The notes below the pieces were generated by a model. It did no database searches, was not told the origin of the DNA, and saw only the letters and a program-made list of their open reading frames with translations. A DNA stretch of 64,000 bases, taken from assembly GCF_010435915.1 (NCBI RefSeq), contig NZ_JAAFZH010000012.1:1-64000 (forward strand), in the 5' to 3' direction. The stretch's first letter is position 1. Each line of letters opens with the position of its first letter. Positions 54,459 through 62,452 of this stretch are shown here, piece after piece. The stretch comes from Spirosoma terrae. GTDB taxonomy: Bacteria; Bacteroidota; Bacteroidia; Cytophagales; Spirosomataceae. The translations under genes were made by a program, and so were the position numbers.

Positions 54459-54491
54459 CAGGAGGGCTCCCCTGTCGGCGGAGCCCTCCTG
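54459..54491 (-). terminator. Terminator inside the paralog array
   Basis: CAGGAGGGCTCC (54459-54470) pairs with GGAGCCCTCCTG (54480-54491), 9-nt loop, T/A-rich flanks. It is placed just downstream of paralog D and splits the array into two transcription units (E-D and C-B-A). Confidence 0.65.
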
Positions 54492-54503
54492 TTAGTCAGA
54501 TCG

Positions 54504-55076
54504 TTAATACTGTGATCGGCCTTTGCTCGGACCGGAGTATGTTTCGTTACTTCCTGATCCGCTCCTACCAATATGATCAGGGGCTCGTTCGCTCGATACG
54601 CCCGATGAATAGGTTCCAGTCACCGGCGAATAATCATCGCCCTGTATGAATGGACTATGTACATCACCGTTGCTACCCGTTGTGTCGTCCATATTAACCA
54701 CCCGGTTTCCTGCGGTATGGGCTGGTTTTGCCGAACCACCCAGCTGATGGCTAAACTCTTCCAGCGCATCGACCAAAGGAGCCAATTTCGCTTTTACATC
54801 CATCTCTTCTGAGGTAGCCATCTGTTTCACCAGATTGACCAGATTTTCCAGAATGCCACGAACGTGCCATCCATTCGGATTTCCACTCTGCAACTCGTCC
54901 CGTAGGGCGCTCAGACCGTTCGCTACGGCCATCGTGTTATAGTCTCCGCTACGTAACGTAGTGATCCAGCTGTTAACGAGCGAGATTCCATCCATGTCGG
55001 CAATAGCCGACGAATCGCCGTTGAATGCATTAACAGTAATATCTACCAATGTTGCTGCATGCTGATTAAGGGCCAT
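54504..55076 (-). CDS. Array paralog D with disordered tail
   Basis: 190 residues. Core 1-115: LVDITVNAFNGDSSA, LVNSWITTLRSGDY, LSALRDELQSGNPNGWHVRG, LVDALEEFSHQLGG. Then about 75 residues of Gly/Ser/Tyr-rich low-complexity tail (SPVTGTYSSGVSS, RSGSGSNETYSGPSKG) not present in the other four. The tail could mediate assembly or surface contact (inference). No signal peptide. 17 bp downstream of paralog E. Confidence 0.78.
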   Translation of the reverse strand: MALNQHAATLVDITVNAFNGDSSAIADMDGISLVNSWITTLRSGDYNTMAVANGLSALRDELQSGNPNGWHVRGILENLVNLVKQMATSEEMDVKAKLAPLVDALEEFSHQLGGSAKPAHTAGNRVVNMDDTTGSNGDVHSPFIQGDDYSPVTGTYSSGVSSERAPDHIGRSGSGSNETYSGPSKGRSQY

Positions 55077-55093
55077 AATGAGTAAGTTTAGGG

Positions 55094-55468
55094 TTAATCG
55101 ATTGTCTGGTTCGCCTGTCTATGCAGGTGTTGAAGCATGGCTATTAACTGCGCTAATTCTTGCTGTTCGGCACTTGCTTCGGCCAGCGAGGCCACTTTCT
55201 GAGTCTGCTCAATCAGATCCTGAAGAATGGTCGCAATGCGCTGGTTATCGGGCTGTTTGCTGTGCAGTGCTACGTGTACTTCGGCTCGTAAACGCTCCAG
55301 TGTATCCGCAATATCGTCGGTATCTTCATCACCCGTTAGATCTAGCCGGTTTAGCCACTGGTCAATAATAAACAGACCGTCAACAGCTGTCGTTTCCGTA
55401 ATAGCGCCATCGAACATAGTCACGGTTTGTTCAATAAGTGACGCCTGATGTTGATCCTGAGTAATCAT
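55094..55468 (-). CDS. Array paralog E, small helical protein
   Basis: 124 residues; SLIEQTVTMFDGAITET, FIIDQWLNRLDLTGDED, LERLRAEVHVALHSKQPDNQ, LIAMLQHLHRQAN. First gene of the five. Most divergent at the C-terminus but with the same Trp and helix spacing. The promoter is presumably in 55469-55598, shared with the divergent arfB gene. Confidence 0.78.
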   Translation of the reverse strand: MITQDQHQASLIEQTVTMFDGAITETTAVDGLFIIDQWLNRLDLTGDEDTDDIADTLERLRAEVHVALHSKQPDNQRIATILQDLIEQTQKVASLAEASAEQQELAQLIAMLQHLHRQANQTID

Positions 55469-55598
55469 GGTTTTGTTGTTTATTCACTTTGTTGATGAAT
55501 TGAATCGATTAGTTTTGACAAAGAGAACCGATCCACCTGCGTATTGTTCAACTGGTCGATAGTTTTTCGAGTAACGATATAATCCAAATTAATCACCT

Positions 55599-56000
55599 AT
55601 GGATGCCACCCGTCTGCAACCCGATCTCCACTTTCAATTCGCCCGAAGCGGAGGTGCCGGTGGCCAGCACGTCAATAAAGTAGCCACAAAGGCCGAACTA
55701 CGTTTTAATGTTCGTCAGTCAACGCTGCTGACCGACGAAGAACGTAACGTTCTGGAAGAGAAATTGGCCAATAAGCTGACCACCGATGGCGAGTTAGTGC
55801 TCACTCATCAAACCGAGCGAACGCAACTGGCTAATAAGGAAAAGGTGACGCTTAAATTTTATCGGCTCATTGAAAAAGCCTTTGAACCAACAAAGCCGCG
55901 CAAGGCTACCAAGCCGTCGAAAGCATCCATAGAAGAACGAATTGCCGGAAAAAAACGCAAAAGTGACGTAAAAGCCAGCCGCAAACGTATCGATTACTGA
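55599..56000 (+). CDS. arfB: Alternative ribosome-rescue factor / aminoacyl-tRNA hydrolase ArfB
   Basis: 133 residues. GGQ motif in FARSGGAGGQHVNKVATKAE (G21-G22-Q23), then the RF1/2-like fold and a Lys/Arg-rich C-terminal tail (KPRKATKPSKASIEERIAGK) that enters the empty mRNA channel of stalled ribosomes. It releases nascent chains from non-stop complexes without a codon. Length and tail fit ArfB rather than a true release factor. Start at ATG 55599. Confidence 0.95.
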   Translation: MDATRLQPDLHFQFARSGGAGGQHVNKVATKAELRFNVRQSTLLTDEERNVLEEKLANKLTTDGELVLTHQTERTQLANKEKVTLKFYRLIEKAFEPTKPRKATKPSKASIEERIAGKKRKSDVKASRKRIDY

Positions 56001-56022
56001 CTTTCTATCCGTAAACCTTGCT

Positions 56023-57381
56023 ATGCCTTCCAAACCTGCCATTTCGCGCCAGGCGGTCATCGTTATCCACGGTATTGGCGAACAACACCCCATGGATACG
56101 CTACGTGGTTTTGCCGAAGCCGTTGCTCCTCCCAATCAAAATCCGGACAAACCCGCTTTTTTCAGCAAGCCGGATCACTTTTCCGACACCTTTGAGCTAC
56201 GTCGATTAACCGCTCATCGGCAACGTAATACGTTCAAAACAGACTATTTTGAGTTATACTGGGCCCATCTGATGACCGGAACGGAACTGCTGGATATTGT
56301 CTGGTGGGCACGGGCTATGTTCTTTCGGCGACCGTCGAGCATTCCAAAACGGCTCCGCTGGTTGTTCTGGCTCTTCTGGGGGCTTATTGTGTTGGCTTGT
56401 AGTCTCATCATTTTATTCAACTACCGGGAAGCCTGTTTACCAACTTCGCTACGTTGTCTTTTTCAGACGACATGGTTCAAACCTACCGTATCGGTTCTGT
56501 TCGCCGTTCTTTCCCTGTCCGTTAATATTATATTACTGACGTATTTAGGGGATGCTGTCCGGTACTTTACTCCCCGCCCCCGCAATGTCCCTGAACGTCA
56601 GAAAATCAGAAAAGCCGGGGTGGCGCTGCTCAGGCAATTACACGATGCCCGCGCGCCTGACGGCAGTAATCTATACGATCGAATTATCCTGGTAGGTCAT
56701 AGTCTCGGGTCGGTGATTGCCTACGATATACTCCGCCTGTTCTGGAATGAAATCAGCCCCAAACTTGATGTACAGCCTACCGACATCGATACGATCGAAG
56801 CCGCTGCCAGCGCCTTAGAAAAACAGGAAATAAGTCTTGCTACGTATCGGCAAGCTCAGTTTACCTGCTGGGCATCGCAGTATAAAACCAACCACTCGTG
56901 GCGAATTAGTGACCTCATTACGGTAGGTAGCCCGCTGGCCTTTGCCGACCTGCATCTGGCCAACAATCCGGCAGAACTAGCCCAGAAGCAACGCGAACGC
57001 GAATTTGCCACCAATCCGCCCCGCACTGAGCTCCCAACGGCAAAGCAGCTGAAAAAGCTGATCAATAAAGATAAAACAGCGTGGTTTTCCTATCCGGCCT
57101 CCGACGATGGCTCCAAGCGGACCTTACACCAGGCGGCTCCGTTTGCTATGACGCGCTGGACGAATATGTTTTTTACCAATGACTACGTTGGTGGCCCTGT
57201 TACGTGTTTTGGGCCAGGTGTGGAAAACAAAAAACTGATTTCTCAGGCTCACAATACGTTGCCTTTTGCATCGCATACGCATTACTGGGATAAAGCCGAG
57301 TCGGAAAGTCTTCACTACCTGCAAGCGAAAATGCAGCTCACTTTTGCGGCCATGCCGCCCAATAATACGAAAACAGAATAG
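56023..57381 (+). CDS. Membrane-anchored alpha/beta hydrolase-like protein
   Basis: 452 residues. The N-terminus (QAVIVIHGIGEQHPMDTLRG) has an HGxGE oxyanion-type motif. Two hydrophobic helices about 107-130 (RWLFWLFWGLIVLACSLIIL) and 152-172 then precede a nucleophile elbow ILVGHSLGSVIAYDIL (GHSLGS about 225-230). A C-terminal His near TLPFASHTHYWDKAE could complete the triad. No exact family recognised; lipase/esterase activity is likely but unproven. Starts 22 bp after arfB. Confidence 0.78.
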   Translation: MPSKPAISRQAVIVIHGIGEQHPMDTLRGFAEAVAPPNQNPDKPAFFSKPDHFSDTFELRRLTAHRQRNTFKTDYFELYWAHLMTGTELLDIVWWARAMFFRRPSSIPKRLRWLFWLFWGLIVLACSLIILFNYREACLPTSLRCLFQTTWFKPTVSVLFAVLSLSVNIILLTYLGDAVRYFTPRPRNVPERQKIRKAGVALLRQLHDARAPDGSNLYDRIILVGHSLGSVIAYDILRLFWNEISPKLDVQPTDIDTIEAAASALEKQEISLATYRQAQFTCWASQYKTNHSWRISDLITVGSPLAFADLHLANNPAELAQKQREREFATNPPRTELPTAKQLKKLINKDKTAWFSYPASDDGSKRTLHQAAPFAMTRWTNMFFTNDYVGGPVTCFGPGVENKKLISQAHNTLPFASHTHYWDKAESESLHYLQAKMQLTFAAMPPNNTKTE

Positions 57382-57414
57382 CCGCGTCGAAGTGGTTCTC
57401 CAACGCGGCTATTC
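57376..57414 (+). terminator. Terminator overlapping the hydrolase stop codon
   Basis: GAATAGCCGCGT (57376-57387) pairs with ACGCGGCTATTC (57403-57414), loop 15 nt; the TAG inside the left arm is the stop codon of the hydrolase gene. It may also serve the convergent DUF1080 gene. Confidence 0.6.
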
Positions 57415-57431
57415 CGATACGTTATTTCTGC

Positions 57432-58118
57432 TTATAATTCCCGAATCTGGATATTCCGGTACCAAACCTGTTCTTTAGGACTGTGGTTTTGCAGTGCGAT
57501 TTTTCCTTTCGCGTGGGGCGTTGCATACGGCCAATTCGCAAACTTGCTTTTCGCGACCAGTTGCTTCCATTCGTCGGAGCCATACTGATAGTCGACCAGT
57601 TTTTTACCATTCAGGTAATGCTCAACGTGATTGTTATTGACAACAATACGGCCTTTGTTCCACTCGCCGGGAGCCTTCACTACGTTGAAATCAGACGGCG
57701 GAATCATATCGTAGTTAGCGCCGGTCATCTGGGTTTCCTTTAATTTATAGGGTTTCCCTTCGCCGTCCAGATAACCTTTATCGTCAATAACCTGGTATTC
57801 AGGCCCCGACATATAGGTTGATTTAATATCCGGACTGTCGATGATCTTATAAACGACGCCACTATTGCTCCCTTTCGGTATCTTGAATTCGAACTCCAGT
57901 TCGAAGTTTTCGTATTCTTTATCGGTTACTAAATCGCCCCCTGTGCCATCTGGCGTTATGGCACCATTGTCAACATGCCAGCCAACAACGCCGTCTTTAT
58001 GATAGCTGTGCCAGCCTTTGATTTCTTTTCCATTAAAAAGTGATGTCCATTTCGGCTTTGGCGGTGCCGCCATCACCACTGCACTCAATAACAAACAGGG
58101 AATAAGTAATTTTTTCAT
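57432..58118 (-). CDS. DUF1080 (3-keto-disaccharide hydrolase) domain protein
   Basis: 228 residues; signal peptide MKKLLIPCLLLSAVVMA. The core has WTSLFNGKEIKGWHSYHKDG, DLVTDKEYENFELEFEFKIP, SNSGVVYKIIDSP and VEHYLNGKKLVDYQ, a concanavalin-like sandwich. Family members in Bacteroidota act on or bind 3-keto-glycosides in the periplasm. It is monocistronic, between two hairpins. Confidence 0.93.
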   Translation of the reverse strand: MKKLLIPCLLLSAVVMAAPPKPKWTSLFNGKEIKGWHSYHKDGVVGWHVDNGAITPDGTGGDLVTDKEYENFELEFEFKIPKGSNSGVVYKIIDSPDIKSTYMSGPEYQVIDDKGYLDGEGKPYKLKETQMTGANYDMIPPSDFNVVKAPGEWNKGRIVVNNNHVEHYLNGKKLVDYQYGSDEWKQLVAKSKFANWPYATPHAKGKIALQNHSPKEQVWYRNIQIREL

Positions 58119-58156
58119 GACCTTAAAAAGATTTAGCCACTAAAGGTATAAAAAAA

Positions 58157-58192
58157 GTAAAGCGGACGGTAAGCCCTTACCATCCGCTTTAC
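58157..58192 (-). terminator. Terminator between two minus-strand genes
   Basis: GTAAAGCGGACGGTAAG pairs with CTTACCATCCGCTTTAC with one mismatch and a 2-nt loop; it lies downstream of the gene at 58212-59285 and upstream of the DUF1080 gene. Confidence 0.65.
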
Positions 58193-58211
58193 GTTACGTA
58201 TTTCCGTCTAA

Positions 58212-59285
58212 TTAGCTAGCCATTTCCCGGGCCGCTTCCGGATCGTTGTATTTCCGGTCCAGTCCGTCCGTCGATTTCTGATCGGAACGATCGGCACCCG
58301 AAATCATATCCTGCGCCGTAACGCTGCTTTCGTCGAGCATTTCGCGCGGCATTTGCTGAGTTTCTTTCTTTTCTTCCGGACGTTCGCCTGGCTGATACAC
58401 ATCGGCATCTTTCGCATTGACATCATACGGATGAGCCGAATCGCCCGTATCGGGCTTTTCTTCCATGCCTTCCTCATCAGGATTGCCGGGCTCTTCCAAG
58501 GCCTGATCTAACGTAACGTCACCTTCATCAATCAGACCTGACGCTTCGGACGTATAGGTCAGAAAGCTGTCGGTGGCGGAATGATGATAAGCGGTTGTCC
58601 GGTCGGCATTGATTTCGTGCGACCGATCTGGCTCACTGGGCTCCTGAATTTCGGGCACAGCTGGTTTAGGTGTACCTGGTAAGTCAGGAATTTCAGGTCC
58701 TGGAACGGGGGGCGTCGGTGGTGTTTCGGGAATACCCGGCACCGGCTGCGTTGGATCGGGCGAAGGCGGTGTGCTGGGCACCTGTGGCGTTGTTGGCACC
58801 GAGTTCCAGGTGCTTACTTCGCCGGATGCTATCGGGGAGTTCCAGCCAGCAAATGCACCCGTGGGCGTAGCGTCGCCTTTTTCGGTTCTGTCGCGGGGTT
58901 CATCTTCCGATGGCAGGCCCGTATTGACGGTATCGCCCGCATCAGGATTTCCGGTTAGTTCGGCCTCGGCAATAGGATCATTCGGAATTTCGCTCTCGTC
59001 GATTCCATCGCCGACCCGTAACGCAGCCGCCGAATTTTCGTAGGTTTTGCTACGTTGCTGATCACCCTGTAAACTCCGCTCTTCGTCGCTGCTGTATCGA
59101 TTACGGAGCTGCTCGTCCATAACATCGTCTTCAGTATCACCAATGGGCGTCAACTTACCGTCCACAAGTTTAACCATATTAGTTTCGCCCTGATCGGCGC
59201 CAAACATCGTTTCCGCATTTTCATTCGATACGAGGTTTGCCTGTTGTGAACCGTCGCTAAGGGCAGATGAATTTGAGTTCTCCAT
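58212..59285 (-). CDS. Acidic, Pro-rich, probably disordered protein
   Basis: 357 residues from ATG 59285 (MENSNSSALSDGSQQANLVS), preferred over 59324. No hydrophobic core or signal peptide. Regions: a Glu/Asp/Gln-rich N-terminal part, a Pro-rich centre (about 170-225: TPPSPDPTQPVPGIPETPPT), and an acidic C-terminus with KSTDGLDRKYNDPEAAREMA. Composition resembles stress-induced hydrophilins or adaptor-like proteins; no domain recognised. Neighbour 59486-59809 has similar bias. Confidence 0.65.
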   Translation of the reverse strand: MENSNSSALSDGSQQANLVSNENAETMFGADQGETNMVKLVDGKLTPIGDTEDDVMDEQLRNRYSSDEERSLQGDQQRSKTYENSAAALRVGDGIDESEIPNDPIAEAELTGNPDAGDTVNTGLPSEDEPRDRTEKGDATPTGAFAGWNSPIASGEVSTWNSVPTTPQVPSTPPSPDPTQPVPGIPETPPTPPVPGPEIPDLPGTPKPAVPEIQEPSEPDRSHEINADRTTAYHHSATDSFLTYTSEASGLIDEGDVTLDQALEEPGNPDEEGMEEKPDTGDSAHPYDVNAKDADVYQPGERPEEKKETQQMPREMLDESSVTAQDMISGADRSDQKSTDGLDRKYNDPEAAREMAS

Positions 59286-59385
59286 AAATTTTCTTGTGAA
59301 TGTTTTCGGTCTATGAAGAACCACTGGAACGGGAAAAGGTTTTGCCTTATGGCCCAGGTAACGGCCGAATTATGGGGCGTAAACG

Positions 59386-59417
59386 TTGTGCTTACCCAAC
59401 GCGTTGAGTAAGCACAA
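59386..59417 (-). terminator. Terminator before the Pro-rich gene
   Basis: TTGTGCTTA (59386-59394) pairs with TAAGCACAA (59409-59417), with CAACGCGTTG as an inner palindrome. It is placed after the small acidic gene on the minus strand. Confidence 0.6.
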
Positions 59418-59485
59418 TCAGGCTTCATACTGCACTCACTTTTACCAACACTACTCTACCACAACAAATTTCTGGACTCAATCAC

Positions 59486-59809
59486 TTATTGATCAGGCTC
59501 ATCTTCTTCATGATAAGGCGTGCCATTGGTGACAACTCCTCCACTGGTCCACAAGCCCCCACCATTTTCACTACCATTTTTAGTATTCTCCCCGCTTGGG
59601 CCATCTTCAGCCAGGTTGCGGTCAGGCTCCTGATCAGGCTGATAATTATCGGCATGACTACCGGTGTAGGGCGTCTCGCCAGGGCTACTGGTCACGGGAT
59701 CTTTATCAGACCGTGTCTCTTTCAGACTTTCACTGTTTTCGGGATCATATTTAGGCGAAATATCAGATGAGTCGCCATCTGGAAATCGCTGGATACTTGA
59801 AAAAGGCAT
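59486..59809 (-). CDS. Small acidic disordered protein
   Basis: 107 residues: Asp/Glu/Ser/Pro/Gly/Asn-rich, e.g. ISPKYDPENSESLKETRSDK and EDGPSGENTKNGSENGGG, ending YHEEDEPDQ. No hydrophobic core, no signal. Same general composition as the larger protein downstream, so the two may be functionally linked. Function unknown; likely an intrinsically disordered stress-type protein. Confidence 0.6.
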   Translation of the reverse strand: MPFSSIQRFPDGDSSDISPKYDPENSESLKETRSDKDPVTSSPGETPYTGSHADNYQPDQEPDRNLAEDGPSGENTKNGSENGGGLWTSGGVVTNGTPYHEEDEPDQ

Positions 59810-60037
59810 AGTAATCGCTGTTTAGATTAATGATGAGAAGCGGCACTTTATTTCTATTAAACCGCATACGTAACCAGTAGCCATTGAGAAGTAAGCCAAC
59901 GGCCCCTGCAAAACGATTACGCACAACCCCACTTCCTCATTAGCCCAGAAAAACTGGTCCCTATCAAACGCGCGAGCGTTAGAGATGCTATTGAACTGAT
60001 TTAGCGCTAATCATCCCATTAATGATCTCTTCGCGTT

Positions 60038-60394
60038 ATGAAACCCATCCCAACGAACGTTCACGGCCTGCTCGATTATACGACAGGAGCCTTATTTATT
60101 GCTTCGCCCTGGCTACTTGGCTTTTCCAGTAACGATGCCGCCCGGCGGGTAGCTGTTGGCACCGGTATAGCCGTGTTAGTCTTATCGGCCTTTACTGATT
60201 ATGAAGCGGGGTTATCCCAACGAATTCCAATGACTACGCACCTACGAATCGACACAATAAATGGCCTGTTGGTAACAGCATCACCGTGGCTTTTTGGGTT
60301 TTCCAAACGTATCAGCTGGCCACATGTTACGTTCGGACTACTCGAATTTGGGGCTGGCACCTTAACAGGTTGCAGGCCTAAACGTAACGCATAA
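60038..60394 (+). CDS. SPW-repeat membrane protein
   Basis: 118 residues with two SPW units: FIASPWLLGFSSNDAARRVA and VTASPWLFGFSKRISWPHVT, each next to hydrophobic helices (AVGTGIAVLVLSAFTDYEAG) making about four membrane segments. MKPIPTNVHGLLDYTTGALF is a typical opening. SPW proteins are small inner-membrane proteins without known activity, often near stress genes, as here. Confidence 0.9.
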   Translation: MKPIPTNVHGLLDYTTGALFIASPWLLGFSSNDAARRVAVGTGIAVLVLSAFTDYEAGLSQRIPMTTHLRIDTINGLLVTASPWLFGFSKRISWPHVTFGLLEFGAGTLTGCRPKRNA

Positions 60395-60485
60395 GCGCTT
60401 ACTCCGTTTCCTCACTTCCCGCTTTTTATCCAGGAAAATGCTTCTGATAACCTCGTTTATCAGGCATAACAAAATCAGTCAACGT

Positions 60486-60806
60486 ATGAAAAAAATAGGG
60501 ATAATCGCTCTGCTGCTAGCGCTAACCGTTGGAAACACCTGGGCACAAGAGAAGAAACCGGATCGACGTCCAACGCCTACTGCCGAAGGAGTTCCCAATT
60601 CGAAAGCAGGCACATCAGATCATATGGATGCCGCCGACAAACGGACCAAACCAGCTCGTCCGCAGTCGGGAACCGGGAACGTGGGCAACCTATCGGGCAG
60701 TGCTACGTCCGGGAAACGGAGTAAACCCAAAGTCGTTAATCAGGCAGCTGCGGGCGTTCCACCTGTTGGTACTACAGATACAAGCCGGCCAAATCGCAAC
60801 CAATAA
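60486..60806 (+). CDS. Small secreted basic protein
   Basis: 106 residues from ATG 60486; signal peptide MKKIGIIALLLALTVGNTWA-Q. The mature part is hydrophilic and Lys/Pro/Gly/Ser-rich (EKKPDRRPTPTAEG, SGTGNVGNLSGSATSGKRSK) without a predicted fold. A longer frame to 60438 is not needed. Function unknown. It lies 14 bp upstream of the interrupted catalase gene, so both were probably in one operon. Confidence 0.65.
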   Translation: MKKIGIIALLLALTVGNTWAQEKKPDRRPTPTAEGVPNSKAGTSDHMDAADKRTKPARPQSGTGNVGNLSGSATSGKRSKPKVVNQAAAGVPPVGTTDTSRPNRNQ

Positions 60807-60820
60807 ATCCCTATACAGTT

Positions 60821-61684
60821 ATGTTTTATCACGACAAGAAACTTCAGTATACCGTAAAAGTAGATAAACCTAATCCGCAGTTTGCCCGCGCCCTGCAGCA
60901 AGCCATTGGTGGTATTGAGGGCGAAATCAGGGTATGTCTTCAGTACCTGTTCCAGGCCTGGAACTCCCGTGGCCCTGTTCGCTACCGGGATATGCTTCTT
61001 AATACCGGAACGGAAGAAATAGCCCATATTGAGATGCTGGCTACGGCCGTTTGTCTGAATCTGGAAGGTGCTCCCAGCAGTGTTGTCGACACCATTGTTG
61101 GCAATGACCCCGTTATGGAGAAGATTATGGGCGGTGGCGATCCCCGGCATTTTCTTTCTGGCGGCATGGGTGCGCTGGCTGCGGATGCGAATGGTGTACC
61201 TTTCAATGGATCGTAGGTGGTTAGCTCGGGCAACATTGCGGCCGATATGTATGCCAATGTCATAGCTGAATCGACCGGCAGGACACTGGCCACGCGCTTA
61301 TATTAAATGACTGACGATGCAGGAATGAAAGATATGCTGGCTTTCCTGATTGCCCGCGATACGATGCACCAGCAGCAGTGGCTAGCCGTGTTGGAAGAAT
61401 TAGGGCATGGCAATATTCGAGCTGTTCATCCCACTCCGAATAGCTTCCCACAAAGCCAGGAGCATCAGGAATTCAGCTACGTATTTGTCGATACCAACAT
61501 CGATCCAGATTCACCATCGGTTGGCCAGAATCGTCGCTGGACACAGGGCCCATCGTTGGATGGACGTAGTCAGTTCAGAGAAATGAAAGCGCAACCGGTT
61601 GGCGATGAGCCCATGCTGGGACCACCCATGCCGGAAGGTCATGCTCAGGCAGAACAGATTAATCTGGCAGGGCAGAGAGACTAA
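60821..61684 (+). pseudogene. Manganese catalase with two in-frame stop codons
   Basis: One 287-codon frame carrying TAG at 61214-61216 and TAA at 61304-61306 and no frameshift. The pieces continue each other: PFNGS-[TAG]-VVSSGN, where the family has Trp (TGG to TAG), and TRLY-[TAA]-MTDDAGMKDML, where the family has Glu (GAA to TAA). All five expected manganese ligands are still present by position: E35, E66, H69, E150, H183. The intact enzyme would decompose hydrogen peroxide. The first fragment ends before E150, so it cannot be functional alone; the 125-residue second fragment begins at its own ATG. Recent inactivation, read-through or sequence error are all possible. Confidence 0.9.
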
Positions 61685-61696
61685 ATCCTTCTCAGA

Positions 61697-61727
61697 AAGC
61701 CGGTTGACACTTGGGGTCAACCGGCTT
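61697..61727. terminator. Bidirectional terminator, 12-bp perfect stem
   Basis: AAGCCGGTTGAC (61697-61708), 7-nt loop, GTCAACCGGCTT (61716-61727), placed between the convergent catalase pseudogene and the SnoaL-like gene. Confidence 0.8.
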
Positions 61728-61731
61728 CTAG

Positions 61732-62106
61732 TTAATGAGCAGGCTCATCCAGATAAAGATACAACGCTTTGATGAGGCCATTCTCAATAATGGCGATGTC
61801 CATGCCGCTGGCAACTGGATTTGCACTGGGATTTCCCAACGTCCAGGCGGCATGGCTTACGCCATGATTAATTACTACGGGTTTTGTGAGCGTAAAGACA
61901 AACTCGGGTGCCCATTGCTCCTGTAGTTTGCCAATGAGTGAATCAATTGCCTGATGGCCTTCAAAAGCTGGGCCGCTGTCGCTTTCATAGAAAATGATGT
62001 CATCTGCATAAATGCGTTTCATCTCTTTAAGACGCTTGCTAGGATCGCGTTCACTCCATACTTGTAGCAGGCTATCTTCTAATAAGGGCACTAGCTTATC
62101 GTTCAT
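61732..62106 (-). CDS. SnoaL-like / nuclear transport factor 2 family protein
   Basis: 124 residues from ATG 62106 (MNDKLVPLLEDSLLQVWSER); a frame to 62160 is not needed. NTF2-like cone fold: MKRIYADDIIFYESDSGPAF, FEGHQAIDSLIGKLQEQWAP, HAAWTLGNPSANPVASGMDI and IIENGLIKALYLYLDEP. Members bind small hydrophobic molecules or act as isomerases/hydrolases; no active site can be assigned. No operon partner. Confidence 0.88.
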   Translation of the reverse strand: MNDKLVPLLEDSLLQVWSERDPSKRLKEMKRIYADDIIFYESDSGPAFEGHQAIDSLIGKLQEQWAPEFVFTLTKPVVINHGVSHAAWTLGNPSANPVASGMDIAIIENGLIKALYLYLDEPAH

Positions 62107-62452
62107 TTTTCTTTTTTCGGTCTGTGTAATAAACCTACTAGAGGAATTGGGCAAAAACAAACTATAGGCTTCCCTTTGTGCATAGCCTCCCTATTCCAGC
62201 GCAAATCGTTCTTTGGGAATGTGCGTAATATGCGGCTACGTTCCTCTGCCTGCCGGGGCCGAGCCTTTACCCGCCCGGATAAGCAGCTCATCAACCTGTT
62301 TCCAATGCAAACCATCCGGCAATTAAGCCGGGTTGATCGATGAACCAGCGTAGTAAGTACTACCGGGACGAGTATCCCCAATTAGCCACTAACATGTCTA
62401 CGACAGCAGGGATGCTGTCGTAGACATGTTAATCATTTAGTACAGCTAAGGG
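62107..62452. other. Intergenic with terminator
   Basis: About 350 bp with no credible ORF; its right part holds the long hairpin at 62390-62431. Confidence 0.45.
62390..62431 (-). terminator. Terminator after the FAD/Fe-S oxidoreductase gene
   Basis: 19-bp perfect stem 62390-62408 with 62413-62431, loop GGGA; core ATGTCTACGACAGCA. Immediately downstream of the oxidoreductase gene on the minus strand. Confidence 0.85.

Noticed and set aside
61214-61306. Recoding (selenocysteine/pyrrolysine-type) of the two catalase stops
   Set aside because: The stops are TAG and TAA, the expected residues are Trp and Glu, and no recoding machinery or element is visible; mutation or sequence error is simpler.
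62103-62381. 92-codon minus-strand ORF between the SnoaL-like and oxidoreductase genes
   Set aside because: Arg/Cys-rich random-looking sequence overlapping the SnoaL gene start; no family resemblance.
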